Below, in pieces: positions 1 through 11,416 of a DNA stretch of 64,000 nucleotides. Both the position numbers and the translations under genes were made by a program. Below the pieces are notes generated by a model. That model made no database searches. It saw only the letters and a list, made by a program, of their open reading frames with translations, and had not been told where the DNA came from. Within the stretch, counting starts at the first letter, position 1, and every line of letters begins with the position of its first letter. Source of the DNA: Purpureocillium takamizusanense (taxonomy: Eukaryota > Ascomycota > Sordariomycetes > Hypocreales > Ophiocordycipitaceae); NCBI RefSeq assembly GCF_022605165.1, contig NC_063069.1, positions 744,001 to 808,000 on the forward strand. The letters are read 5' to 3'.

Positions 1-216
1 CACCTCGCGCCCGGCGAGGCCCGGCGGGTCACCATCCGCGAGCTCGAGCGCTACGCCGCCGCCTACTGGGACGAGGAGCGCGACCGCTGGTGCGTCGAGG
101 CCGGCGAGTACGAGGTCCTCGTCGCCAACACGAGCGCCGTCGACGGGCCCGGCGCGTGCACGGTCGTGCGCGGCGCGTTTACCGTCCCCGAGACGTACTG
201 GTGGTCGGGCATCTGA
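1..216 (+). CDS. GH3 beta-glucosidase, C-terminal fragment
   Basis: An open frame runs from the first base to a TGA at 214-216, giving the last 71 residues of a protein whose start lies outside the window. The sequence fits the fibronectin-III-like domain that closes fungal family 3 glycoside hydrolases: a PGE-type turn near the start, then YWDEERDRW, a GEYEVLVANTS strand, and a final strand ending in an aromatic pair just before the stop (YWWSGI). GH3 beta-glucosidases release glucose from cellobiose and other beta-glucosides and are usually secreted or vacuolar. The catalytic domains are not visible, so substrate and location cannot be judged. Confidence 0.75.
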   Translation, partial: HLAPGEARRVTIRELERYAAAYWDEERDRWCVEAGEYEVLVANTSAVDGPGACTVVRGAFTVPETYWWSGI

Positions 217-1435
217 GTCTGCATGGATCGGGCCGCCGCGGCGTGAATCTCTCGGTGCGGCCTCAAACCCCCGAGGGGGAGGGTGGGATGTCAGGTGGTA
301 GACATCTCATGGGGGCCTCGTTCGGGGCATCTCTATGCGCTGCAAGTCAATGTGCTTGACAACAATGCTTGACCCGGGTCCATCTATCTGCACGCCCCCT
401 ATGGGCTATGGGCAATGGGTGAAAATACACAAGGTATCTAAAACAAGGCAATGAATGCTCGTGACCACCAAACTCCAAGCCCACGTCGTGCCAACGCCAT
501 GCATTCCATGTGTCCAGGAGTCACCCATTTGTAAGAGCAAAATAAGAAAGACAGAACCCCGTAGCCCTTCTCTCCATAGTTGTCGTTGACAGTAGACAGC
601 TGAGGCTGGGGCTTCACAGCATGCCGCCATAAGCCTGACGTTTCCAGCAACTGCAGGGTACGCTGCGTTGGAGGCGTGTTCAGTAGTCAGGACGTGCTTT
701 GAAGGGCGGACATGGAGTGAGACGACGAGGGCTGCGTGAGGTTGAAATAAAGCTCAGGTGAGTCAGAAGCGCAGGAGAATCGAGAGCGGCAGCGATGAAG
801 CCCTGCCAATAATGTGCCGGCTTCCGTGCCGAGTTCCAGAGGTGGCGGCCGCATCACGAGACGAATCGAGTGCTATAGAGGACGTCCGTCGGCTGACGGC
901 GCGGCCACTACGTACGTACGCATGAGATTAGCCGAGGGTGTTCTTGATGATCCAACCCTACCGAGGCTTCCAGTCTGATTCCTTCGATTCGAGGTTGCAA
1001 GTGTTCTACTCTCGTACCATTGTCGTGATGCGCGGCCTGCGTTTGTCAAGGCTCAATTGCGTGTAAGCCAAGTCGCCTCCTGGCTCATCGAATCCAGCTA
1101 TAGACAGACGTTCACCTCACGTCGGGTGCTATACTGTAGTAATGGACGGGAGCCCGGGCCGCCTCTTGTGCCTAGATTAGCGCACGCCACAGCGCTCCGA
1201 GCCCGTCCTTCAGGGCTCCACTGTCGGAAAGCCAAGGCGCCTGAGCACTCTGTACCCGGCCCCACCAACGGCAGCTCAACTTCCCCACTGAAACCCGTCA
1301 CCTCTAACCTCCATTTCCCATCCACTGTCTGCGCGTCTCACGACCATCCATCCCCGACAACTTCAACTTCAACAAACTCCCGAATCCGCAAACCACCCAG
1401 CCTCGCCCGCGCTTCCAGCGCACCCACCACTCACC
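217..1435. other. Intergenic region between GH3 gene and Mis14
   Basis: No convincing gene is seen here. It should contain the 3' region of the GH3 gene and the promoter of the kinetochore gene that starts at 1436. The last 120 bases are C/T and A rich, as is usual for fungal 5' untranslated regions. The short open frames in this stretch lack family resemblance or splice support. Confidence 0.5.
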
Positions 1436-2325
1436 ATGGCCGCCTCCGCGCCCGCGCCCACCGTCCCCTCCCTCAAGCAGGCCTTTCTCGCCGCGCAAAC
1501 CACCCTCCTAGCGCAGCCGCTCTCCCCCTCGGCCGCCTGGCGCGCCGCCAACGACGACAGCGACGCGTTGGGTGGTGACGGCGGCGGCGCGCCCGTCCCC
1601 GCCCGCGCCCTCGACGAGGCCCTCCTCGCGCTCAACAACACCCTCCAGCAGCACGCCCGCCGCGTCTACCCCCCGCAGGCCTCCCGCAACGTCGCCGCCC
1701 AAATCGCCGCCGCCTACGACCGCGACGCCGAGCGCAGGGTCGGCGCCGACGCCGCCAACGACGCCGAGGCTCTAGGTCGGGAGCTTGATCTCAGTACGTC
1801 CAACAGCAAGAAACATGCATGTATATATGACGAGTGGTCCTGTGCATGTAACTGACCGTTTACCTTTTTTTTTTTTTCGCCCCGGCATCAGCGGACGAAG
1901 GGGTTCTCGAAGCGCTGCCAGAATCGTGGCCCTCGGAGCGCGACTGCAACAACCACCCCGCCGAGGCGAAGCGGTATGCAGACACGGTCGCGCGCCTCGT
2001 CGAGCTCAGCGCACGGCGCAAGGATCTCCGCCGTCGCGTCCAGCGGCTGCGGGGCCTCGAGGCGAGCATCGCGCCGCTCGACACGGCGGACGGCGCCGCC
2101 GGGCGCATCCAGGATAACCTCGTCACGCGCAACGGGCCCGTCGAAACGGAGCTCGAGCGAATGCGCGTCCTGCTCGCACGCGTGGCGGGTCGCGTCAGTG
2201 AGCTCCCCGTGAAGAGCTTGGCGACACAGCCTGACGGCGCCGAGGTCGACTTGGACGCCCTGGACGGGGCCCGAAAGCGCAAGGTCGACGAGTTTCTGGC
2301 CGACCCTCGTGTTTTTCCGTCTTGA
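1436..2325 (+). CDS. MIS14: Kinetochore protein Mis14/Nsl1
   Basis: Two exons, 1436-1793 and 1892-2325, joined across a 98-nt intron (GTACGT donor, long T tract, CAG acceptor), encode 263 residues. The protein is largely helical. The N-terminal part contains ALLALNNTLQQHARRVYPP and the second exon contains QDNLVTRNGPVETELERMR, both of which fit the fungal Mis14/Nsl1 family. Nsl1 is a subunit of the four-protein MIND/Mis12 complex that links centromeric chromatin to the Ndc80 complex at the outer kinetochore. The C-terminal tail is short and charged. The family call rests on recognised sequence character, not on a catalytic motif. The start was chosen because the ATG follows a CACC context and begins the conserved region. 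Confidence 0.72.
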
Positions 2326-2775
2326 AGGCGCTCCGCTTTCGGCGAATAAACAAACAGGTCTAATCACAGCGCACAGTGCATCTCGGAGCTGCCTTCAAGC
2401 AGCACTACGGCCTCATCGCTGGTGGCGAAGAGCCCCAAGACGGGCCTGCGAAGTGCCATGGACCGGTGAACATGCAGCTTGCCGTCTCGCGGCAGTGCTT
2501 CTCGGATCAAGTCTCCGTGAGACATGCGGCACTGTGCCTATGCGTCTGCTGTGTGTTAGCCTCTGACACCTGACATTGTCATATCTATGGCCTATGGGCA
2601 CGAATTCCGCCTTGTGCGACCCGCGTTGGTTTGATGGCGTCTTGCTCGCATACTCCGACGGCGAGCGGCATGCCGAGTGCAACGGCCGGGGTGATAAGCT
2701 AATCGATTGGGCTTTGACGATACAAAAGAATCCCTCTCTGCGGACGCCAGTCTTGCATCCCGCTTCCCGACATGG
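2326..2775. other. Convergent 3' intergenic region
   Basis: This lies between the stops of Mis14 (+) and the alpha/beta hydrolase (-). Only untranslated 3' ends are expected. No other feature is seen. Confidence 0.5.
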
Positions 2776-3940
2776 CTACCCGCTCTCGGTTGGCGCATTG
2801 CCACCAATCCGAGCAAACACCTTTTGGATGGCACCGTATCGCAGTCCCCAGATGGTGTCGTGCTCTGCTCCATCAACCACGCTACTGGCATATCGGATGA
2901 TGCCCCCGTCTTGCTCTCCCTTCCAGCAGTCCTCGAACCACTTCGGACCTTTGGAACCTGCGTCCCCGACCATGCCGTCTTTTTCGGCGAAATAAACGTC
3001 AATTTCAAGCTGTCTCCCAGCCGCTTGGAGTGCTTCCCTCAGGCGCGGGACGAGACCGTCATAGTCGCCCCAGTCACCCCACCCGGCTTTGCCTGGTGTG
3101 CGCTGCATCAGCAGGATGGCTTCCTGTGCCATGCCATTGACACCATCCGCAAAGACAAAGTCGCCCAGTTTTGCACTCAACTGCTCTTCAAACTTTGCGT
3201 CTTCGTCAAGATCGACCTCGGGAGACTGATTTCCTCTGGCGAGGTTAAGCACAGCCTGGCTAAACCCGAACGATGCCGAGGCGACGGGTACCAGTTTGCT
3301 GACAACTGCCGCCATTTTACCAGTTTGAGCGAGCAGAATCTCCGGGAGAGCCTGGGTGATGGACATGGCCATGACTCCAGAGTGGGCAGGGAGGATCCAT
3401 GGTGCACCAATAGCCAGGTAGGGCCGCGTCGGGTGCAGGACTTGGGGATGGTGTAGGAGCAGGTCTAGCGCGTGGACAGTTCCGCCGCTTTGGCATCCCA
3501 GCGACACGTGACGGATGTTCAAATGAGCGAGCAAGGCCATGATGACATCTCGGTCCAGTTAGTTTCCTGCGAGGGCCTTTTCTGGGGACGGGATTTGGAT
3601 GCAAACCTCGCCAGACAGCCATCCTGCGCTCCGCGGGAATTTCACTCGTGCCTCCCACGCCTGGGCGATCCAGGTTGATGATGCGGACCTTGTGCCGCTT
3701 AGCAGGGCCATCCTTGGCGACGTGCCACATGCGCGAGCCCAATAAGGGTGCGAAGAATAAGAAGACATTTTCGTCATCGGGGTCCTGCTCATTGCGATAG
3801 CCATAGTCTGCGTAGGTGATCTGGAGCTCTTCCGGGCGGCCGCGTGTAGCGTCGGCAGGCAAGACGAACGTCTGTCGAAACCGAGCATCGTTCAGGAAGC
3901 TGTCGCAATTCGCGGACGGTGCGTCCGTCGCGTTCGCCAT
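2776..3940 (-). CDS. Alpha/beta hydrolase
   Basis: Two exons, complement(3607-3940) and complement(2776-3548), give 368 residues. The joined protein shows an alpha/beta-hydrolase core: a RPGVGGTS loop after the third strand (exon 1), then SLGCQSGGT, whose serine sits at the nucleophile elbow, and a C-terminal region with EHDTIWG that could supply the catalytic histidine. Substrate is unknown. The 58-nt intron has a GTTTGC donor, a CTAAC branch site and an unusual GAG acceptor. It is needed because an in-frame TAA lies just upstream of the second exon, and the join restores continuous helix sequence (RMAVWRDVIMALLAHLNI). Translation is placed at MANATDAP; an upstream in-frame Met at 4054 is possible. 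Confidence 0.72.
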
Positions 3941-5807
3941 GGCACTGTGCCTCAAGCGAATGCGAGTCTGGGGCAGATCGTCGATGCGGGGTGCAGTGAG
4001 CCAGGCCACTTGAAGGAAAACGTCCGTCGGTGCTCGGCAAGATTGGCGTCTCACTCTCCGCCTCAGCAGACTTTATATGGACCGAGCCGGTCGCCCCTAG
4101 ACTGCGTCAGCCCTGCCGGATCTACCACGCGTCCGCGAGGAGAAGAGGAGATGGCGCCTCGTCATCATCGCCCTGTATGGGTGGGGGGGCCGCGGCGCCA
4201 TGTCCAGGGCACTCTGCACGAGTGGCAGGTGCCTGGTTTTAGGTGTTGGGAACTTCCTGCGAACCAGGCATTCGTCTTGCCTTTCTAGGGACTCGCTTTG
4301 GCAGTGGTGCGCAGCGTCTGATGGGCAAAAATTCTGCGATGCATTGAATTCGTGTTGATCCTGTGCAGCAGGTCTTTTACAATTCACAGGCGCTTGCTAT
4401 CGTCAATGACTCCTTTGGGTCGCGCCTTCCTTTGTTTTGCTAGACAGCCAAGGTCACTAACCTACTAATCTAATCCCTCGTCCTACGACCTCTGCCTTGA
4501 AATCTCCATCCTCCCAAATGCCCATCCTAAAGCAAACTCTGAATGAAGCTGCTACGAATTGAGCACTGCTCTTTTGTAGATGCCTTGCCTTCGCTACAAC
4601 GGGTCCAGCTGCTGCCAGCAAGAGATGGCAGGGGAACCCAACTGCAGCGCTAGGCCGCGACTCTCCACAGCTGCGGACCTGCGGCACCGCCAACGAGCCG
4701 TTCCGCTGCTGCTCCGAGACAACCTGCACTACGTTTCGCGATGCCGGCAAGCGCACAACGGGCAAAGGAGCATCAAGCTGCCCGAGTGCGACGCGCACGG
4801 CCAACATCCCGAATGCACGAACTCCGTCCTCCGTTCTGAACTGTGTGCCTGCCATCCGGCCGACGTCACAGGATGACGACGACAGCTTTCGTCTAGAGTC
4901 CAGTGCCGCTCGAGCGCGTCGCTGGCCGGGTACGGAGCGCGGTGCCAGCTCAGTCTCCAACACAAAGCAGCAAAGTTCGTTAAAACAAGCCGCTAGTTCT
5001 CGCGTCCCGTACCCGCGAGTGCTGGCCGGTGGCCTTGTTCCCAGCCCGGCGTCGTGTCGCGTGGTAGTATGGAACTGTTTATGGGCGCCACCAACGATGC
5101 GGTAAACCTCGCACTCGCTTCACAAAGGCGCCATGTGGGACCTTGCATCGGCGAATCATCTCATACAGGATGCCCATCCGTCGCGCTCGAGAGTCAACGC
5201 TTCGCCACCCTTGCTACTGAGCACGCGGCTACCAACGCACAGCATCACTAGCAGGCAGGCAAACAGCGCGCACAGAGTCCCGTCTTTGTGGGCTCGGCTC
5301 TATGTATCGGTCTTTGCATCCTCGGCTCGCACACACCAAAGGGTGGCCAGACGCCAGAGTCGTGCGCAAGCCGGTATCATCATGCGGCTGTGGTCAAGCC
5401 CGCACTCTCATCACTGAGTCCCCTGCTAATACAGTACTGCTCGCCCAATATGTGGCGCTGAATGGGGTGCATCACCGGTCGATCCAGGCCAGGTTACCAT
5501 GCTGTGGCTGATTGGCCCCGGAACTTCCCCATCCCTTCTCTCGCCAACTTTGTGCAACTCCATCTGAGCACTCCCTATCGGGAAATGCCTTTCGAGCTGC
5601 CGCGGCACTGGTGCTTTCTGCCATCAAAGGTGACGGACGATATGCCAGAACTGAACTAACGACATCCATCCGCTCTGGTATAAACTTGTCTTTTCCGCCA
5701 CCAACAGCTCATCATCAAGTCGTACAGCAGCGCCCTGCAACCCTCCTGATTATCTTGTAGCAGTGTCACAAAACCCGATCTGTGCCCTTGACCACCCCAG
5801 CTCCACC
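3941..5807. other. Intergenic region with no supported gene
   Basis: About 1.9 kb separates the divergent hydrolase and carotenoid-oxygenase genes. Several overlapping open frames exist (for example an unbroken + frame from about 4563 to 5105 with several cysteines and no early Met), but none has a start, splice pattern or family resemblance that I can support. It probably holds two promoters, and perhaps a decayed or lineage-specific gene. Confidence 0.4.
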
Positions 5808-7586
5808 ATGGCCCTAAACGAGTCCGGAGTGATCCGTCGTCCCATAGACACGGAAGCGCAAGACAGCAAGCAGCAGCGCCAGAACTTCGAAACGGCTCTT
5901 TATAAGGAGTGGCCCAATCACGCCGGAGTAAGGAAGAAACTCATCTCTTTCGCGTGCACCTAGCTATTGCTGACTCAACAACAGTTTGAGCACCTCGACG
6001 AGCATAGAGGCCCCGTGAAACTTCTTGTCAAGGGCAACATTCCCTCTTTTGCTGCTGGATCCCTGTACCGGACAGGACCAGGCCAGTCCGCCGTCGAAGA
6101 CACTGCCCGTGGGACGCATTATGTGAGCCACTGGTTCGATGGTTTCGCCCACACACACAAATTCGACATCCTCGCCCCGGAGGAGGATGGTGGCGATACC
6201 ACCGTTATTTACTCGTCTCGGCGTCAATCAGAAGAGCATGTCGCTGCCATTAAAAAGATTGGGTGGCGACACAGCACTTCGTTTGGCCAACGAGCAGACC
6301 CTTGCGTTGGCAGGTTTGCCAAGTTCATGAGCTTCTTCAAACCCCACCATGAGAACAACAGCGTCGTTGTCTTGACCAACGTGCCCGGTTTGCCAGATAA
6401 GCGCCCCGAAAACACAACGACCGGTCACCGTACGGGGACTCGGAATGTCTATCTTAGCACGGACAACGACGCGCTGCAAGAGATTGACCCCGACGCCCTT
6501 GAACCCCTTGGGTACACTAAGCAGGTGGCGCTTCACCCGGATCTCAAAGGCCCGCTTTCGTGCGCTCATGCCCAGAGAGATCCCGAGACGGGCGACTATT
6601 TCAACTTCAACATCGAGGTCGGCCGCAAGACCACGTACCGCGTATTCCGTGTCAACGCCGCGGTGGGCACCACAGACATTTTAGCCGCCATCACAGAGCC
6701 CGACTTGGCTCCAGCATATATCCACAGCTTCTTCCTGACAGAGAACTACGTTGTCTTGTGCGTCCCTTCGTCTCACTATGGATGGAGTGGGCTGAAAATT
6801 TTGTGGGAGAACAATTTGCTCGATGCCTTGAAGCCGTTTGACAAATCGCGACGGTGCAAGTGGTTCGTGGTAGATAGGCGGCATGACAAAGGGGTTGTTG
6901 CCCGCTTCTCGACGCCGGCTGGCTTCTTTTTCCACTCCATCAATGCTTTCGAAAAATGTGAGAAGGATGAGACCGGACAGGAACGCACGGTTCTCAACAT
7001 GGACCTCACAATGTACGAAACGACGGACATAATGCTCGGGCTCTACTACGATGTCATTCTCGACAGAAAAGACGCGGCAAAGGCCTATTGGGAGAAGTGG
7101 GGTCACCAGAACTTGGCCACTCGGCATGCCAGGGTCCGGTTCCCGATGCCGACATGCCCTCAGACGGAACATGAAGGGGCTGCCGCCGAGGGAGAGGAGG
7201 TCCTTTCGATTCCGAGCCCCCACTCCGGCGAGCTGTCGACGATCCACCCGGGCAAGGCTGGGAAACCATATCGGTACGTCTACGGGGCAGGGTCGCGTGG
7301 GTTGAGTACGTTTATGGACTCGATCGTCAAGACGGATCTGAAAACGCGCGAGGCGGTGTTGTGGAGCGGTCCGCCGGCGCACTCGCCATGCGAGCCCATC
7401 TTTGTACCACGTCCGGGCGGGGCGAGCGAGGACGACGGCGTCGTATTGACGGTGGTCCTGGACGGTACGGCGCAGAGGTCGTATCTACTGTGCTTGGACG
7501 CGGCCACGATGGAAGAGGTTGGCAGAGCCGAAGCCGACTTTGCCATTGGCATTGGCTTCCACGGGCACCACGCGTCGGCACTATAA
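5808..7586 (+). CDS. Carotenoid cleavage oxygenase (RPE65/CAO family)
   Basis: Two exons, 5808-5927 and 5985-7586, encode 573 residues across a 57-nt intron (GTAAGG...CAG). The protein spans the whole carotenoid oxygenase beta-propeller. The four expected Fe(II)-binding histidines are visible: about H235 in CAHAQRD, H287 in YIHSFFLTENY, H357 in FFFHSINAFE, and H566 (or H568) in the C-terminal GFHGH. The family cleaves double bonds of carotenoids, apocarotenoids or stilbenes with O2. Fungal relatives include the torulene-cleaving CAO-2/CarT and the stilbene-cleaving CAO-1; I cannot assign this protein to either with certainty. No carotenoid biosynthesis gene (phytoene synthase/cyclase, desaturase) is adjacent, so it is not part of a visible car cluster. 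The start ATG sits in a good CACCATGG context. Confidence 0.85.
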
Positions 7587-8342
7587 CGCGCCTCTCGACG
7601 GCGGCGCTGCGCGAGGTAGCAGTGCCTGTACGGCCCTTGATTAGGTTGTTGATAGATTGATACCAGGATCGAGGTTGGAGGGGAAGCAGGTGTGGAAGGG
7701 GCCGGTTTTCTGTGCTCTCTTTGCCAGGCAGTCTTGCCATCTCCTATAGCTTTTTTGGAGCCCGTGTCAGTTTAAGCTTGCCCTCTGCAAATATAATACG
7801 AATACAGTGCTCGTCTGGTAAAAGTTGGCCATGGTGGTGGTGCGTGTTTAACACGGATGTCACCTTGATTTAGACTTGTCGGCAACTACCTACTTTGTAC
7901 TTCGCACCTCGTAAACTAGAACTCTGTAGGGGAGAAAGAACCGAAGCCATGCATTCAAATTACAAATCCATGCCGATGCACGTCTAACATACGGAATGAC
8001 AAATCCACCATATTTTCAGGTAGTGCACAGCATGCCCGAGTTTTGTGTCACGTTGGACGCGAACGTGCGTCTTACCCTAGACAGAGGGCGGGGGCTGACA
8101 AAATCATCATGGACTGACTTCTAGGCATCCATCCGCCTGCCTGCCCCTCCATCACAGGCAGTGCACCACTGCTTCTGCGTCATCGTGCTCCACCACAGCA
8201 ACCTGTCGCTGGAGCTACCACCACCACCACCACCACCTTGACCGCGGCAGACGCGAGCTCCTGGCACGTCTTCTGTTGCATATCCCTTCACTCTGGTTAA
8301 TTTACTACGCCAGACCGATAACTCGACGCCATTCCCCCGACA
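7587..8342. other. Intergenic region upstream of UBP14
   Basis: This contains the 3' region of the oxygenase gene and the promoter of UBP14. A CCA/CCACCA-rich stretch lies near 8213-8236. No gene was recognised. Confidence 0.45.
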
Positions 8343-10949
8343 ATGTCGTGCCCTCACCTGGAGTCTGCCGGTACGTTTGCTCTCTGACCCGTGGCACGCG
8401 CCCTCGGGCGGGTGCGGAGGCTGACGGGGAGACGTTGCAGGTCTCGCACCGCCGACTCCGGCTCAATCCGTGTACCGGGAGGACTGCACGCAATGCTTCG
8501 ACTCCATTGTGCGTGCTCTGATCGCCCCGTTCGCGTCACTCCGCGCTGACTCGACGTGTCGTAGGACGACCCGAACGGGCTGGATGTCTGCCTCCAGTGC
8601 TTCAACGGCGGCTGTTCGGGCGACCGCCTGCACGCGCGGCTTCACAAGACCCTCTGGGGTCATCCGCTAGCCCTCAACATTCGCAGGACCCGAAAGACAG
8701 TGGTGCGAGACGAGCCGCCTCCGAAGATGTCCAAGCTCGCCATCGCCGCCGAGACCGAGGCAGACCGCTACGACACGGCCCTTGCCGCCAAGTGCCTCGA
8801 GTGCAACACTGAGCTCGACATTGCCAGCCCCAAGCTGGCGCCCATAGTCGACGGAATTATGAAGGCCAACACCTTTTCGCGCAAGGAAGAGGTCAAGGCT
8901 TGGGAGCAGGAGCTCACGAGCTGCGAGCATATTCTCCTACTACAGCAGCACGAGCCGCGCCGCATAGAGCAGGGAGACTTGGGCCACTGCTCCAAGTGCG
9001 ACCTCAAGGAGAACCTCTGGCTGTGTCTGGAATGCGGTAACCTGGGCTGTGGACGGAAACAAATGGGAGGCGTCGATGGCAACTCACACGCGCTGAGCCA
9101 CTCGGACGAGTCCGGCCACGGCGTCGCCGTCAAGCTCGGGTCCATCACCCCCGAGGGCACCGCCGACATCTACTGCTACAAGTGCGACGAGGAGCGCGTC
9201 GACGATAACCTCGGCCTGCATCTCGCGCACTGGGGGATCATGCTTGCGGAGCGCCAAAAGACGGAAATGAGCCTGACGGAAATGCAGATCGAGCAGAATC
9301 TCAAGTGGGACTTTAGTATGACGACCGAAGACGGCAAGGACTTGAAGCCTCTCTGCGGACCAGGCCTCACCGGTCTGAAGAATCTCGGCAACAGCTGCTA
9401 CCTGGCCAGCATGGTCCAGTGTCTCTTCGACATGCCGTCTTTCCGCGAGCGATACTACCGGCCCGCCGACCAACTTCCGGTGGTGCAGGAGCCGGCCGCT
9501 GACCTGGAGACGCAGCTTCGCAAAATGGCTGACGGACTTTGCTCTGGGCGCTACGCGAAACCGGATGACTCGGTGATTGCTGAGTCGGAAGTCCGGTACC
9601 AAAAGGGCCTGACGCCCGCTATGCTCAAGCATCTCATCGGGCGCGGCCACGACGAGTTTTCCACCATGAGACAACAGGATGCGCTAGAGTTTTTGCAGCA
9701 CTTATTCAAGCTGATAACAAGGTCGAAGCATGACGAAGGCCTCGGCGACCCTACTACGCCGTTCCGCTTTGTTTTGGAGCAGAGGCTGCAGTGTCTGGGC
9801 TGCCGCAAGGTCAAGTATAGCACGACCGAGCAGGACAACGTTTTCATCGACGTGCCGTTGGAAAAGCTGCCCAAGGCAGAGGGAGCCGAGGACCTTGGTG
9901 ATAAGTACAAGGCTGTGACACTCAAGGAGTGCCTCGACACCTTCACCGGTGCGGAAAAGGTCGAGCTGACGTGCTCCGCGTGTGGCAACAAGGATGGCTT
10001 TACGAAGCAGTCCCTCTTTAAGACCTTTCCAGAAGTGCTCGTTCTCAACGCGAGGAAGATGACGGTGGTGAACTGGGTGCCGATCAAGGTGGACGTGCCA
10101 GTCATTGTCCCTGATGAGCCGTTCCTGCTGGACAGCTATCAGTCCAAGGGACTGCAGCCTTCCGAAGAGCTACTTCCCGATGAACCCGAGGCCCAAGCCC
10201 CAGCATTCGTGCCAGAACCGACGGCACTGGCACAGCTTGAGGGGATGGGCTTCCCGCGGAACCGGTGCGAGAAGGCTCTGCACGCCACGGGCAACTCGGA
10301 CGCCAACGCTGCCATGGAATGGCTCTTTGGCCACATGGAGGACCCGGACATCGATGCGCCTCTCGACCTCGGACAAGGCGGTGGCCCCGCGGCTGGTGTG
10401 GCGGACCCGGAGAAGATTGAGATGCTGGGGGCCATGGGCTTTGGCGCGCCACAGGCGAAGAAGGCGCTCAAGGAAACGGGCGGCGACGTTGAGCGTGCCG
10501 TCGAGTGGCTGTTTAGCCACCCCGACGACCAGGGCCTGTTCGAGGACGACAACGACGCGGCGCCGAGCACCGAGCCTGCTGGGGCCGCCGCCTCCAAGGA
10601 GCTAGCCGGGAGCGCGAAGCTGCCGGCCAGGTTCCAGCTGCAGTCGATTTCCTGCCACAAGGGAACCAGCATCCACGCAGGGTGAGTAAAGGCCATACAC
10701 ACCATCGTCATGTGTCTTTTTATTTTGTTCAATTTGCTTTTCTCCTTTTCTTTCTTTCCTTTCTTTCGTGCGCTAACTGCGTGTCGTAGCCACTACGTGG
10801 CCTTTGTCCGCAAGCAGCTCAACGGCAACGGCGAGGGCGAGGGCGAGGGCGAGAAGTGGGTGCTGTTCAACGACGAAAAGGTGGTGGAGGCGCACGACGT
10901 GGACGAGATGCGCAAGTTTGCGTACGTCTACTTCTTCAAGCGGACCTAG
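8343..10949 (+). CDS. UBP14: Ubiquitin C-terminal hydrolase Ubp14 (isopeptidase T)
   Basis: Four exons (8343-8370, 8441-8508, 8565-10681, 10790-10949) encode 790 residues, close to the usual length for Ubp14/USP5. Domain order is complete: an N-terminal Cys-rich variant ZnF (VYREDCTQCFDS, then VCLQCFNGGC); the canonical ZnF-UBP around residues 170-260 (CSKCDLKENLWLCLECG...CYKCDEE); a USP catalytic domain with Cys box GNSCYLASMVQCLF (catalytic Cys about residue 310); two UBA domains near residues 587 and 651; and the His box GHYVAFVRK encoded by the last exon (about H739). Ubp14 disassembles unanchored polyubiquitin chains and keeps the proteasome supplied with free ubiquitin. The last intron carries a strong pyrimidine tract and a GCTAAC branch site. 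An acidic GEGEGEGE stretch follows the His box. Confidence 0.93.
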
Positions 10950-11416
10950 GACTAGCAGCGAGGCTCTTTATCCCATCATGGACAACGAAGCACGGCACGG
11001 TTCGTTCGTTCAAACCGGCGTTGAGAGAGGCATTTGAGGTGATGCATGGCGGTGTGAGGGGTGCAGAGACGGTGTTGTTGGGCGATAGATGATAGAACAT
11101 GAACGAGGGCGTGTGGGGTTGTTTTGTCACAGTTGGCCGACGCAGAGACCGACGGTCAGACATGGAGTATCAAGGTAGGCAACGGAACCAATCCAAGTCA
11201 GTCAGTATGCGTGGATGTGCCGTATCAAGAAGTGAGGCCCCGTGTGCCAAAGGAGATTTGATATGCCGAGAAGATTTCATCCGCCAAAACGCCTTCCAGG
11301 TAGTCCCATCTACCGCCCGCCCCATACGTGCCATGGTCCCAACGCTGTCCCGCCGGTCAATACCCTCCCCACGAACTGTCCACCCTACCTACCCCCTCGC
11401 ATCACGCCGCCGGCGG
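10950..11416. other. Convergent 3' intergenic region UBP14/MAD2
   Basis: Downstream regions of UBP14 (+) and MAD2 (-) meet here. No gene or other feature was recognised. Confidence 0.45.

Noticed and set aside
4563..5105. Unbroken + frame with several cysteines (e.g. FRCCSETTC) and an overlapping Cys-containing frame at 4580-4876
   Set aside because: No early Met in the first frame, no signal peptide exon or splice sites that link the two, and no family resemblance. It could be a decayed secreted protein gene but cannot be supported.
5808..7586. Membership of a carotenoid/retinal (car) gene cluster
   Set aside because: No phytoene synthase, desaturase or opsin gene lies on either side in the window.
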